From assembly GCA_019426215.1 (NCBI GenBank), contig CM033404.1, positions 3,968,001-4,032,000 of the forward strand: a stretch of 64,000 nt of DNA, in the 5' to 3' direction. A model generated the notes under the pieces. The model saw nothing but the letters and a program-made list of their open reading frames with translations. It had not been told where the DNA came from and made no database searches. Position 1 is the first letter of the stretch; each line of letters begins with the position of its first letter. The DNA is from Buddleja alternifolia. Taxonomy: Eukaryota > Streptophyta > Magnoliopsida > Lamiales > Scrophulariaceae. The translations under genes and the position numbers were made by a program. Below are positions 33,175 to 45,474 of this stretch, piece after piece.

Positions 33175-35098
33175 AGGAGCAGCAGACACTTGTCGACTCC
33201 ACCGAGCATCTCACCGGCGAAGAAGAAGGAAACGACACGATCTCTCTATTAGGTAGATCAATCTCTTTTTCAGTCTCTTTCTATCTCCGGTAATTCTATT
33301 TTTCACTCTTTTTTTGTCGTTGTTGATTTTTTGCATTTTTACTGATCGAGTAATTGCCGGAGAAATTAGTAATTTTAGTACTTTCTGGATTTATTTTAGA
33401 GATCGATCTGGAATTATGGAAATTTTAGAGACGAAGTAATTTTGAATTCAGTGTTCGATTTTGGGAGAAAAAGAAGAATTGGGATTCAGCTTTGATTTCG
33501 GAGTTTTTAATTACCAGAGAATACGATGTTGAAATTGATGTGTTTTTTAGTTTGTGAATTCATTTTAGAGAGTGATCTGGAGTTATGGAAGTTTTTTGGT
33601 GTTAAATCTTCACTGAAGAAGAAGTAATTTTGAGTAAACGAGGATTGAGATATTAGCTTTGATTTCGGAGTTTTTGATTTTTTCTTGTTACGAATCAAGA
33701 CTCCAGAAAAACAACGGAAAAATAAGAATAATACGAGAAAACAAAAGCAAGAAGAAAGACAATTTTTCTGGTGGAAACCAATTAAGAAAAAATCCAACAC
33801 CATCTAGATTTTATTTCAATTCTAGTGATTCAAAGTTAATTATAATATTTAAGTCTAGCTATTTATTAGAATAATACGAGAAAACAAAAGCAAGAAGAAA
33901 GACAATTTTTCTGGTGGAAACCTAATTAAGAAAAAATCAACTCCAACTAGATTTTATTTCAATTCTCAAAGTGATTCAAAGTTAATTATAATGTTTAAGT
34001 CTAGCTATCTATAATAGTAGAACAATTCTAATCCCTAATTAAGTAGGAAATATAATCCTAATACAAAGGGAATAGTTCTAATCAAAATAGGAAATAAAAA
34101 AGGAGTCCAAAACTTGCCAAATTCGAAACTTGCTCGGATGTACTTGGAGCCGAACGCCGCGGCGTTCCCTTCTTCAATGCTACTCCGCGGCGTTTTGTCT
34201 TCCGACGACGGCGTTTCGTCCTGGAACGCCTTTTGGCCCGATTTCTTCCTTTTTTCGCCCGTTTCCTCTTGTCTTCAATCCTTCGTTTTGATCTGGCTCC
34301 ACTAACCCAACATTTTTGTGATTTGTGTGTTTGTGTTTGAGCTGCAAATCGATCCCCGAAAACAGGAAAATGCGGAAAAGAAAAAGAAATTATGCCAATG
34401 ATTATGAAGATGATCGAATATTGGAGAGCACACTCAAAGTGTGTATCGATTGGGAAAGCGAGAAGTATTTAGTATATAATTTTTAATGCTAATTTATTAT
34501 TGCATTTTTTTTGTACATGTTTTATTTAAGATCTGAAATTTGAGAAAAGCACACTGAAGTGAGTGAGAATCAGCTATAGGATCTGCGTAAATATGATACT
34601 TTATGCTTAATCTTATGAGTTCTTTGGATTGGAATCGAGTATTCGAGTGACTACCCTCATTGTGATTCGAAGGTTTCAAATGGAAGCTGTCTTGTTACAG
34701 CTTTGTAAATTCTTTAGAGCCAAGTATATGATTGTTTGTAATATATCATATTATATATAATGTACGTAGCACGATGTGTTTTGGTCTATAAATTTCCTAC
34801 TTCTCCTTTTGTTTTTTTGCATTCTGTTTTCTCCTGTTCACTTCTGTCAAGTCTCTGCTTTGCATTTAAAGTTTTTCCAAAGAAAAATTATGAGTGCAAC
34901 TCTTTGGCATAGAAGGTTCAAATAAGTTTTGCTTGATTGAGTCATGCAGCTGGTTCTTCTGTAACTTTGGTACTTATGTTCATTTTGTTCGGGAAATAAA
35001 TAGTGTAAGCATTAAATTGCTTTCTACCATCTTAGCTGAAATATAATGGTTGTGAATTGGTTCAATAGCTAGTGGCTCTGCTTTGCAAACTTGCAACA
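33175..35098 (+). other. Predicted 5' UTR and 5' UTR intron of the ABF gene
   Basis: A CGAAGAAGAAGG-rich leader ends at AG|GTAGAT (33252/33253). An acceptor-like TTCAATAG lies at 35068, 30 bp before the ATG. A long intron in the 5' UTR is common in ABF genes. Placement is inferred from splice-like motifs; transcript data would be needed for exact ends. Confidence 0.4.
33725..34011 (+). repeat. Tandem duplication of about 143 bp in the predicted ABF 5' UTR intron
   Basis: Unit 1 (33725-33867) and unit 2 (33868-34011) both begin AGAATAATACGAGAAAACAA and run through TTTTTCTGGTGGAAACC to AAGTCTAGCTAT. They differ by only a few substitutions and small indels, so the duplication is recent. Confidence 0.9.
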
Positions 35099-37308
35099 AT
35101 GGGGTCTTACATAAACTTCAAGAACTTTGGGGCGCAACCGGATGGTAGTGGCGGGAAGCCAGCTGGTGATTATCCATTGGTTCGACAGTCTTCCATATAT
35201 TCCTTGACATTTGATGAGTTTCAGAACACTTTGGGTGGATCCGGAAAGGACTTTGGATCTATGAACATGGAGGACCTTCTCAAGAGCATTTGGACAGCAG
35301 AAGAGAGCCAAGTCGTGGCATCTTCTGCAGGTGGAGGAGATGTGAGTGTCCCGGGTGGAAATTTACAGCGACAGGGTTCTTTGACATTGCCACGGACACT
35401 TAGCCAGAAAACTGTTGATGAAGTGTGGAGGGATGTGTTAAAAGAGACTATTGGCGTAAAAGATGGTAATGGTTTTGGTGGTTCGAATTTGGGGCCAAGG
35501 GAGCCCACTTTAGGTGAGATGACATTGGAAGAGTTTTTGCTTAGAGCTGGGGTGGTGAGAGAAGATATCCAACCTTCCGGAAGGCCAGATGGTAACGGAG
35601 TGTATGATATTGGTAATAACTCGGGTTTTACCATAGGATTTCAACAGACATCTCGAAGCAATGGTGTGATGGGCAATCAACTCTCGGAGCATAACAATAT
35701 TGTTTTCAATTCACCTAATTTAGGGGTTAACACGAGTGGTGTTACTATGAGTGTTGCAATATCTTCTCAACAGCAGCCTTTACAGCCTCAGCCACAGCTA
35801 CAGCCTCTATTTCCAAAGCAAACAACTTTGGCTTTTTCCTCGCCCACGAACACTTCTCGGCTGTCTAGCCCTGGAACGAAGGGTCCAGGGGTGGCAATAG
35901 CAAGTACTTTAAACAATAATATTGTCCAAGGAGGAGCAACAATGGTTATGGGTGGGTTGCGTAATCGAGCAGCAGTTGCAGGAGTATCTCCCGGGAATCA
36001 TCTACATTCAGATGCTATTGTTAAGAGTGGTACAGACACACAATCTGAATCACCTTCACCTTATAATTTTGGTGAGGGCGGACGAGGAAGGAGATCATCT
36101 AGTTCATTGGAGAAAGTAGTGGAGAGAAGGCGGAGGAGGATGATTAAAAACAGAGAGTCTGCTGCCAGATCTCGAGCTAGAAAGCAGGTGATTCTTGTAC
36201 AAGATTCATATCTTATAGTTTAATACACTGCTGTCTTTCTTATGTCCCGTAAGGATTCTTTATTCTTAGTGCGAAAGAATATTCGTACAGTTGCTGGTTG
36301 AGTAAGTAAATAATATCATCTATTTCTTGATTTGAAACTATCTTGGAATTACTAGAGTATATAGATTGAAGTCCACCTCTTAAATTGACTTCCCTATGCT
36401 ATTGCATTGATGCTAAAACATTATTTGCATTTAGATGTGGCATTAATCTCTTGTTTGCATGTTTCTCGCTTTGAACAAAGTTTCGGCGGTGGATGTAGAT
36501 GAATATGTTGGATTAGTTTATTCATTCTGCGACCACTTGATCATGGACATTCTGCATTTGTATGATGGACACAGCGCAAATTGAGATGCACCTACCATAT
36601 ATATCCTGTCTTTCGTCTAATCTAGAATTGTTATTACAGATTCACATATAATGCATATATTAATTATTTTTGCATGGCTTTATCATGTTAGAAATTGCTC
36701 ACGCACTCCGCCTTTTAAGCGTTAACATCATGCATCCACAGAATCATGAACTAAGACGTTGATATGATTGCATGAAATTCTTTTGTGAGAACGCTTGGAT
36801 GGTTTCCTGTTCACCTCTTCAAAATCTCTTACCATTCAGTAAATCAGTAAAGTTTCCGTCACCTAATACATTGTGTTATTACCAGCTCATCCTAATGAAT
36901 CATATTTGTGATGTAACCGGGAAATTGCAGGCCTATACCCTAGAGTTGGAAGCAGAAGTAGCAAAACTCAGAGAAATGAACCAAGAGTTGCGCAAGAAAC
37001 AGGTAAAAAGTATTTTTCCTCAGTAAAAGTACAATTTATGAAGACCGAATCGGACACATGATTTTGACATGACACAATTTTATCATGTCACTGTAGGAAG
37101 AATTTGTGGAGATGCAGAAGAACCAGGTAATCAATTCTTTTACGGCTAGAATTGCCTCGACTTGCCCCATTGATTGTAATCCAGCGGTTTCGATACACTT
37201 GTGTTACATGATTCTGTTTTTCCTTGTCGACAGATATTGGAGACAATGAATAAGCCCTGGGGAGGTAAAAGAAGGTGCTTGCGGAGGACGTTAACGGGAC
37301 CTTGGTAG
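35099..37308 (+). CDS. ABF2-like: ABF/AREB-type bZIP transcription factor (ABA response), 4 exons
   Basis: Exons 35099-36187, 36931-37002, 37097-37126 and 37234-37308 (GT-AG), 421 residues, close to Arabidopsis ABF2/AREB1. These nuclear factors bind ABREs (ACGTGG/TC) and are activated by SnRK2 phosphorylation in ABA and drought signalling. All family blocks are present: C1 VRQSSIYSLTFDEFQ (28-42), C2 MNMEDLLKSIWTAEE (55-69), C3 RQGSLTLPRTLSQKTVDEVW (91-110), a Q/P-rich stretch, basic region KNRESAARSRARKQ (350-363), leucines 369, 376 and 383 in heptads, and C4 RRCLRRTLTGPW ending the protein. R-x-x-S/T sites lie in C1, C3 and C4. The start at 35099 matches family N-termini (MGSYINFKNFG); the in-frame ATG at 35072 is less likely. 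A partial copy lies at 10507-11396. Confidence 0.96.
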
Positions 37309-37688
37309 CCTTGGTAAAACGAGAGGACAGATTTGGCCTTTGTTTGTTAATAGGTTGAAAGGCATATGGTGATCTGTTTGGATCTCATTCTATGTATGCT
37401 AGATAGCTTTATTTATAGAATAATGCTGTATATTATGGTGATTTGTAAGGTTTACTGTGTATGATTTCTTTCCGTTTCTTGTTTGAACTCCAGTGGTTAA
37501 TCGGTGAAGGTGAACTGCGTTATTGTACGTCATATGCAGTTAAATTGGTTACTTTAGCTAGGTTTTAGACTTTTAGACAAGTAGCTGTTAGCAAAACTTA
37601 TTGGATGTTCATATATTTAGAAAGTATCGGTGTTGCAACTTCGTACTATGTTTTGCTTGTTACTGTGGCGGATGAGAACCTCTATTTC
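37309..37688 (+). other. 3' flank of the ABF gene
   Basis: Probable 3' UTR. A TTGTTAATAG and TTTATAGAATAATG context around 37345-37430 could supply polyadenylation signals. No separate gene. Confidence 0.4.
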
Positions 37689-38416
37689 ATCTTCTATTCC
37701 ACTACTTAGATCTTTGACATGTGTCATAATTCTTAATACCTGTTTGGTATTCTTATTTTTATGAACTTTCTAAATAATCAATAACTTTTCCCAATTTCCA
37801 GATTCAATGGATCTTTTCATCTTTCAATTTTAGTAAAATCTCATCCTCCATGGATTTTTGCTAACAAGTTGAACTAATATCATTTGTTTTTGGGCATAGC
37901 TCTCACCCTTTTTATCTAAATTTCTGTATTCGCAACACAGTTTCTTTGGTCAATCAAGTTGAACAACAACTCCATTATATGTCAAAATCTAGAATAACCC
38001 AAAAGGTTTTTATTGTCTACTCAATTAATCAAGCCAATCATTTTCAAAATAATAATAATAATAATCAAGCCAAGAAATATAGTCTGCTTGTGCAATTAAA
38101 TTCCTCGAGGAAAAAACCCATTTGCAGTCTTGCACCATGAATATGTGTGAACTTTATTTCTTAAATTTTAGAATCAATTCCTTCTTCTTCAGCTGGTTGA
38201 ACGTCTCTTCTGTGTTTATTTAATGAATATTCAATTCAATTGACTCATGCATTATTTCAGATCCTGCAATAATCCTTTTTTACAAGTTGGGCTTGATTTC
38301 TCATTTCTCTCTCTACAATAGTTTGTTTAGGTTTTAATTTCACTAAACCAAACAAGTATTAGTGAGATATAAATATTATGACACGTGTCAAAGATCTAAG
38401 TAGTGGAATAGAAGAT
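37689..38416. mobile_element. Inverted-repeat element just downstream of the ABF gene
   Basis: The left arm 37689-37730 and the inverted right arm 38375-38416 share 42 bp with one or two differences (ATCTTCTATTCCACTACTTA, then GATCTTTGACA). The match continues loosely inward (CTTGTTTGG). The 728-bp body is AT-rich and non-coding. The arms contain GACACGTGTC, a palindromic G-box, at the right end, and GACATGTGTC at the left. True termini may lie slightly further out; no duplication was read. Confidence 0.75.
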
Positions 38417-39034
38417 CTCACCCGTACTGCGGGTATGCGTTTTGTTTCATTTTAGGTACAAATATTGATTAACCAAATTCATTTGTCAATATCTATATTC
38501 CAATCTGGTGCTTCATTCAAATTTCAAATTCTCCAAGGAGTATTCGAAGGATAGCTTAACAATAAAACAAATCAACTTAAATTATGAATTTCATTTAAGC
38601 AAAAAAACTTATCAAAAAAAAAAAACTTAAATTATGAATTTGAGAAAGCAATCAGCGATCCGAATTTCATTTAAGCAGAAGGTACGCCGATTAGTGCTTG
38701 AGCCTAGCTATCGACAGGCTCTACTGAAACAATAAAGGAAATTTGATTGAAAATACAGAAAAAAAGACCCTAGTTGCAATAGAAGATCCCATCTGTAGTT
38801 GATAATGTAGAACGCAATGGTCATTTTTCTTGGTTCAATTGTCTGTTTGAAATGGGTTTGAGGCCGTCAGTTAAGACTGAAGTCGAGGTAAGAGATGCCT
38901 TTAGTATGTTGAACGCCTGCAGCAAAAAAAAGGAATGCATTGCATGTGAAAAATCATGTTCCCCTACAAAATATACTTAGTATATATTATCGAGCAATAT
39001 CTTTCCATATATTATTGGTGATTTGCTGAGATTA
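38417..39034. other. Intergenic, nothing recognised
   Basis: AT-rich. ATAGAAGATC at about 38780 echoes the inverted-repeat element, but no structure follows. Confidence 0.4.
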
Positions 39035-39178
39035 TGTTTGATACGTTTCCTTGTTGTAGATAGTTTCCTATGTCAAGTATATTACCTTCTTAGTCTAGGT
39101 TTCTCTTGTTATAAATATTCATGTACATACACATTGTGATTTGGGGTTGAATAGAATCATTGTTCTCAAGTCTCTAAT
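39035..39178 (+). mobile_element. Putative short 5' LTR of a copia retrotransposon
   Basis: A short segment TGTTTGATACGTTTCC... with a TATA box (TTATAAATATTC, about 39108) runs to the primer-binding site TGGCATCAGAGCC at 39180. The LTR end is unclear (TTCTCA at 39168 is the nearest CA). No matching 3' LTR was found to confirm it. Confidence 0.4.
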
Positions 39179-42100
39179 ATGGCATCAGAGCCAGCCATCT
39201 CTATTGCCGTGGACTCGGCCACTTCGGCCACCACCAATCCCCTGCCACCGCCGGCAGCCACTACCACCAATCCCCTAACCCAAATCCACCACTTTTTTTC
39301 CATCAAAATCACCCCTAAAAACTACCTCCAATGGCCCACACAAATCCTTCCCCTTATTAAAGGACTTTATCTCGTTGGATACATTGATGGCACAAATCTG
39401 TCTCTTCCATCTCACCACCTTGACCCCGACTCCAACCAAATTGTCCCCAATCCAGCATTCTCTCAATGGGAACAATAGGATAATCTTCTCATGAGTGCAT
39501 CACTTACCTCCTTAACCGAAGAAATCGTCTGCCTGGCTGTAGGCGCCACCACGTGTCATGCAATCTGGAAAACCCTAGAACACGCCTTTGCCTCTCCTTC
39601 TCAAGCTCGAATCATGAAACTTTGCCTTCAACTTCAAAGTCTCAAGCAAGGCGATCTTTCTATTCAGTCCTACCTTCAACAAGCCAAATCTCTAGCCGAT
39701 GAACTCACTGCCGCGGGTCAACCCCTTAGTAATATTGACTCCATCAGGCAATCTTTCTACTGCCGCGGGTCAACAGGGGATCTTTCTATTCAGGCCTGCG
39801 TTCTCAATTTCGTGACTCCATCACCACCCTCACTGCCAAAGCCGAACTCCCCTCCTATTCTGAGCTCTTCAGTTTTCTCCTTACTCAAGAACTCCTCCAT
39901 GAAGACTCGGTTTCCACTCTCACCCTTGCTAACCCGTCCCTCTCTACTCCCACTGAACCCACTGCCAATTTCTCTCACCGCGGTCCGCCCTCTACTCATC
40001 ACCGTGGGGGTTACAACGGGAATAATTATTGGGGTTGAGGCCATGGCCGTGGTCGTGGGGGTGGCCGATATTTCTTTCCCCATCCATCCCACTCACCATC
40101 ATACTCCCATCACTATCCGTCTCCCTCCCCTCATATACCTTCCCCCTCCTATTCGACATATTCGTACCCGCCTTCATATCCCCCACCACATTCGCCTGCT
40201 CCCTCTCCTCCATCAGCTAATTTTGCGTATCAAGCTCATTCTCATTCGGCTAACTGGTTTTCTGACACCGGGGCTTCTTACCATGTGACACCTGATGTAC
40301 AATCACTCTCCTCGGTTTCTCCCTATCATGGAACGGATAATCTCCAAATCGGTAATGGCCAAAGTTTGCCCATTCATCACACAGGTTCTTCCTCATTTAC
40401 TACAAAACGGGTACCTTCCTTTTAAACAATATTCTCCATGTTCCTGATATTGCTAAAAATTTACTTTCAGTCCAACAATTTTGTATTGACAATGCGGTGT
40501 TTTTTGAATTTCATGACTCATTTCTTCTTGTGAAGGATCAGAGTACCAAGAAAGTCCTACTTTCCGGCCCAGCACTAATGGCTTGTATTCACTCTCCTCC
40601 ACCGCACCCTCCGCTCCTTCGATTTCCTTGGCTGTCCGTGCACCTGTGTCGGTTTGGCACCAATGTTTAGGTCATCCCAATCCCCGTACCCTTAGTACTA
40701 TTCTTTGTCAAAATAATTTACTTTGTTCTAGTAATAATGCTGATTTTTTTTGTCGTTCTTATCCTTTAGGTAAGTCGTCTCGTTTACACCTTCCCCCTAC
40801 CCCCTCTCGAAGTTCGTTTGTCTTACAACTTATTTTTTCTGATTTGTGGGATCCCTCCCCTTATCTGTAATTTTCGTGGACGATTTTACTAAATTTATCT
40901 GGTTTTATCCTTTCTCTAATAAATCTGATGTATATTGTGTGTTTTTACGATTTCAAAAAATGGTGGAAAATCAATTTAATTCTAAAATCAAGTCAATACA
41001 AACTGATGGTGGTGGTGAGTATCATAAATTGCGCCCTCACTTTCTTTCCCATGGTATTCAACATCGCATTACATGCCCACATACTCATGCTCAAAATGGT
41101 AGTGTCAAGCGTAGACATCGACATATTGTTGAAACTGGTCTTACCTTACTTGCTGCTTCATCAGTCCCATCTAGGTTTTGGCATTTTGCTTTTGACACAG
41201 TTGTGTTCTTAATTAATCAACTACCCCCCCTTTACTTAATCACAAAAGTCCCCACACTCTACTTTACAATTCAAATCCCGATTATAATTTTTTAAAAGTT
41301 TTTGGTTGCTTGTGTTTTCCATTTTTACGACCATATAATAAACATAAAATTGATTTTCGATCCAAACCGTGCACGTTTCTCTGTTATAGCCCTTCTCATG
41401 AAGGGTATCGGCGCTTGGATAATGAATCACAACACCTATACATTTCTCGGCACGTTAAGTTTGACGAACACTCTTTTTCTTTTCTTGAAAAATCGCAGCT
41501 CGTGTCCTCACCACCTGTTGTCAATCATGGAACTTGGATTGCTCTTCCTCTCCATAACACGCCTACCCTCCCACCTAATCCCTCTTTCGCCCCTACACAC
41601 TCACCTACACCATCGTCCCCAACTTGCACTATGTCCTCATCCTTCTCACAAGCTCAATCCGCCTTGTCCTCAAACCCCACTCTACCTCTATGTATCGATC
41701 TCACTCTATATAACCTCTCTCCCCCCTCCTGCACCCATTCCACCACCCATATTAAATACCTCCACTCATCCCATGCAACTTTGTTCTCGTCCCTCTCAAC
41801 TACCCAAACGCTACTACGCCAACATTTCTACCCTCGCCTCTCCCCCCACTTCTACCTCTATTGAACCTACCTGTTTTTCCGTGGTTAATAAAGATCCTAA
41901 GTGGCGCAAGGCCATGGCAGAAGAAATTGACGCTCTGGTTACAAATGAGACTTGGACATTGGTTCCTTTTCACCCAGGTATGAATGTAATTGGCTCAAAA
42001 TGGGTTTACAAAATCAAGCATAAACCTGATGGATCCATTGAAAGGTTTAAAGCCCGTTTAGTTGCTAAGGGCTTCCATCAACAAGAAGGTGTCGATTTCA

Positions 42101-42740
42101 ATGAAACTTTCAGTCCCATCATTAAACCCACAATCATTCGTCTTGTTCTTTCGTTAGCTATAACACGCGGATGGACTCTAAGACAACTTGATGTGTGTAA
42201 TGCGTTTTTAAATGGTGTTCTTAATGAAAATGTTTTTATGTCTCAACCTCTCGGGTTCGTGGATTCCACTAAACCCTATCATGTTTGCAAATTACAAAAA
42301 TCACTCTATGGTCTGAAACAAGCTCCTCGAGCTTGGTTTCATCATCTTCGCGTTTTTTTGCTAAAATCTGGGTTTTGTGCTTCTCAAAATGATTCCTTGT
42401 TATTTATTCTTTCCTCTCATGATATTCTCATTTACATTCTCATTTATGTTGATGATATACTCGTAACGGGTAACAATCCTCGAAGTGTTGCAGCATTTAT
42501 TTCATCTTTAGGTCATGAATTTGCTCTTCGCGATCTCGGTGGTATCAACTACTTTCTTGGACTTGAAGTTGTTCCTATGTCCGATGGTGTTATTCTCTCA
42601 CAGCGAAGTTACATCACCAATCTACTCCTCCGAGCTGGCATGCACACGTCAAAACCTGTGCGCACCCCTCTTTGCACTTCCACCAAGCTCTCAAAACATG
42701 ATGGTTCCCCTTTTCTGATCCGACTAAGTATCGTGAGATT
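39179..42740 (+). pseudogene. Copia polyprotein (gag-protease-integrase-RT), decayed and interrupted
   Basis: In order: primer-binding site (39180-39192); gag with IHHFFSIKITPKNYLQWPTQ and, after a stop at 39476-39478, ARIMKLCLQLQSLKQGDLSI; a partial duplication of gag sequence near 39700-39790; protease with NWFSDTGASYHVT (frame-shifted); integrase with WHQCLGHPNPRTL, DDFTKFIWFYPFSNKSDVY and DGGGEY; and RT with GSKWVYKIKHKPDGSIERFK, LDVCNAFLNGVL, KSLYGLKQAPRAWF and the catalytic YVDDILVTGN. Many stops and frame changes break it. RT is cut after DPTKYREI by the CACTA element at 42741, and RNase H and the 3' LTR are not seen. Confidence 0.88.
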
Positions 42741-43159
42741 CACTACCACAAAAAAGTCCTATTACAGCGCACCTATGACAGCGGTTTTGAAAACTGCTGT
42801 AAAAAGTGGCATTCGGTTCGGACCTATGACAGCGGTTCGAGCCAAAACGCTGGCATAGGTTTCAGAAAAAAAAAAAAAAAAAAAAATATTTTGAATGTGG
42901 CAGCGGTTCGGCCAGAACCGCTGCCAAAAAGCACACGTATGGCAGCGGTTCGGCGGCCGAACCGCCGCCCACAAAGCGCACGTATGGAAGCGGTTCGGTT
43001 CGAACCGCTGCTAGAAGTGTACTTTGTGGCAGCGGTTCTAGCCGAACCGCTGCCAGAAGTGTACTTTGTGGCAGCGGTTCTAGCCGAACCGCTGCCACAA
43101 ACAGACATGTGCCAGCGGTTCGACAGAACCGCTGGCACAAGGGCCGGGTTTTCTACAAC

Positions 43160-43640
43160 CGCCCCCCTCACTCTCACTCTCACTCTCACCACCTACTCAC
43201 TCTCTCTCTCTCTCAACTCTCTCACACACCACCACCACCACCCCCCACCACCACCTCCACCATCGCGAGACCACCGTCCGCCGCCCCCCTAGATCTCTTT
43301 TTCTCTCTCTAGATATCTAGCCCTCTCTCTCGGTTTTTCTCTCTCTCTCTCTCTCGGTTTTTCTCTCTCTCACCACCACCACCACCACCACCACCACCAC
43401 CACCACCACCACCACCACCATACCTCCGCCGCTCCCCCTCCGTTTTCTCTCTCTCTCTCTCTCTCCTCTCCTCTCGGTTTTTCTCTATTTCTCTCTCTCT
43501 CTCGTTTTGCTCTCTCTCTCTCGGTTTTCTCTCTCTCTCTCTACCACCACCGCCGCCCGCCGCAGCCGACCTCCGCCGCCGCCGCCGCCGACCTCCGCCG
43601 CCGCTGCCCCTGCCCGCCCACCTCCGCTTCCGCCGCCGGG
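43160..43640. repeat. Simple-sequence cluster: (CT)n, (CAC)n and CCGCCG
   Basis: Long CTCTCT runs, a (CCA)n run of about 50 bp at 43371-43420, and CCGCCGCCG near 43575-43640. Reading frames here are artefacts of the repeats. Similar repeats occupy the same relative place in the first CACTA element (8750-9290). Confidence 0.9.
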
Positions 43641-44331
43641 GTCCATTTAGTTTTGGTATTTTCTTTTAGATAATATACTATTATATTATATATATATTAC
43701 ACACACACATAGAGTATGTATAGATGTATGTTAATATGTGGGTGTATGCATTATGAGTATGTATATATATTTGTGTATGTGTGCTGGTATTTGGTCTTTG
43801 TGTATATGGTGGGTGTATGCATATATGAGTGTAGTAGATATTTTGTGTAGGTGCGTGTATTGTGTATGTGTGGGTGTATAAAATTTAAGGGAACTAGGAA
43901 TTTGACTGAATTTAGTATAATTTTAGTTAGTCGGTGTTAATTCCGTTTGATTTGAGATTAAATTGTGGTTATTTGGTGGTTTAGGGTACTTATCCAACTG
44001 GTGATCTATATTTATACTTAGTTGCTGAAAAAATAATGTTTTATCTAAGTTTTATGTGATTTATGTGATCCGACTGGTGATCAATATTTGTAGTTGCTGA
44101 AAATATAATTAATTAATATTGAAATTGGATTTTAGCGGATCGTCAATTCGATTTTGTTGATCAACCTAACCGGGTGAAGATTAAGTCGAGAACTTGGTAG
44201 TAATTTTTGCGTTGTTACTCTGCTGAATTTTTTCTAGAATAATGGGAATAAATTAAAATACAAATTATTTAATTAATTTAACTATCAACTGATGATAAAA
44301 TTGTTTTAATTTGATTAATTTAGAATCAAAA

Positions 44332-44430
44332 TGGATCGAAGTTGGTTTTTAGCAGATCGTATGTCGAACAGTATGAGAAAGGTGTGAAAGAGTTCATAAA
44401 GTTTGCGGTTGACCCTCCCAGATCGAACTA
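44332..44430 (+). pseudogene. CACTA transposase-associated domain fragment
   Basis: The start MDRSWFLADRMSN, after one frame change, continues QYEKGVKEFIKFAVDPP. This matches the Transpos_assoc N-terminal domain of plant CACTA transposases (MDRSW...EY..GV..FL.FA). The cysteine cluster that should follow is not intact and the rest of the protein is missing. Confidence 0.7.
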
Positions 44431-44800
44431 GGATCACTTGCCCGTGTTTGTGTTGTTTGGAAGAGAATTAGTCCACGTGGATTTGGAAGATCCATTGTGT
44501 GTAATGAATTGATAAGCTCAACGTTGGACAAACCCGGTGAAATCAGTTCCCGTTGGATGATTGGGTGGGTACACTCATATCATCACACGATTTCAACCTG
44601 ATGAGTTGACCTGATCGTTGAGGAGATTACACATGTGATTGAGGAGGATTTGCGAAATTGTCCTAAAATGGTTTGACAATTTGACCAGTGTTCCACACCC
44701 CACTTTTCTTGACCGAATTCTCGATTCAAACTAGCATAAAAAAAAGCACAAAACACTAAAAATAAAAACATGTTGCAGAATTGATCACTCCTGCCCTAAA

Positions 44801-45445
44801 GCTCTCAATACCTTTTTTTTATTATTCTCTTCATAATAATATACTCGTAGTAAATGGGTACTAGATCATGATAATATACAAGCCCATAGAAACATAATTA
44901 CTTGTGCAAGTCAGGAATTACAAGAAACAACCATGGTACTCATGTAAAGATGTAATTTTTTTGAAACTCTGTGTGAATAGCTATCAAAATCCTTAAATAA
45001 TATATGTGAAATCAACAAACAACTAAATCGAGAGCCAAAAACTGTCTTTAATTACTCATGAATGCAAAACATTTCAACATGAAATATTGATATGCCAAGT
45101 CAATAAAGAATTTGAAGATGTCATTAATGATCCACCACAATACGTAGATGAATCCAAATCTGAATGACTATGTTCAAGCATTCCTAGGAATTGATGATTT
45201 CAATGATTTTGTGATTTTAGAGCATAAACCTAAACATGAGAGCTTGAAACCATAGAATTCTCATGAGAATAGATTTTCAACTATATATAGCATATAACTT
45301 TCTGCTCCTGCTAATCAAAATGGAAAAACCCATATAAATACAAGTGAATAAATAAGAGTTACAAATCATTTAAACTTAATACTAATTAGAAAGTTGGATT
45401 TTATAGCATATAAATGCTACAACAAGAAAAGTCCTTTTTAATTAA
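44801..45445. other. Intergenic, nothing recognised
   Basis: AT-rich sequence between the CACTA remnant and the PIF/Harbinger terminus. Confidence 0.4.
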
Positions 45446-45474
45446 GGGCTTGTTTTGTACGCTGGATAGGATTG

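Larger units (their letters stand above)
42741..44800 (+). mobile_element. Second CACTA (En/Spm) element, left end present, 3' end lost
   Basis: Begins CACTACCACAAAAAAGTCC inside copia RT. It is followed by subterminal repeats built from GCAGCGGTTC and its inverse GAACCGCTGCC (42770-43165, at least eight copies, many as palindromes), then a CT/CAC-rich leader (43170-43640). A transposase-associated start lies at 44332. The shared ATTACAGCGCACCTAT links it to the CACTA end at 9439. No right terminus or TNP2 core was found, and the right limit given is approximate. Confidence 0.75.

Noticed and set aside
39179..39210. ATG at 39179 as a true gag start
   Set aside because: The ATG overlaps the primer-binding site TGGCATCAGAGCC; the frame is open there, but a start inside the primer-binding site would be unusual, so it was not given as an intact CDS.
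43109..43312. His/Pro-rich open frames near the CACTA leader
   Set aside because: Artefacts of (CT)n and (CAC)n repeats.
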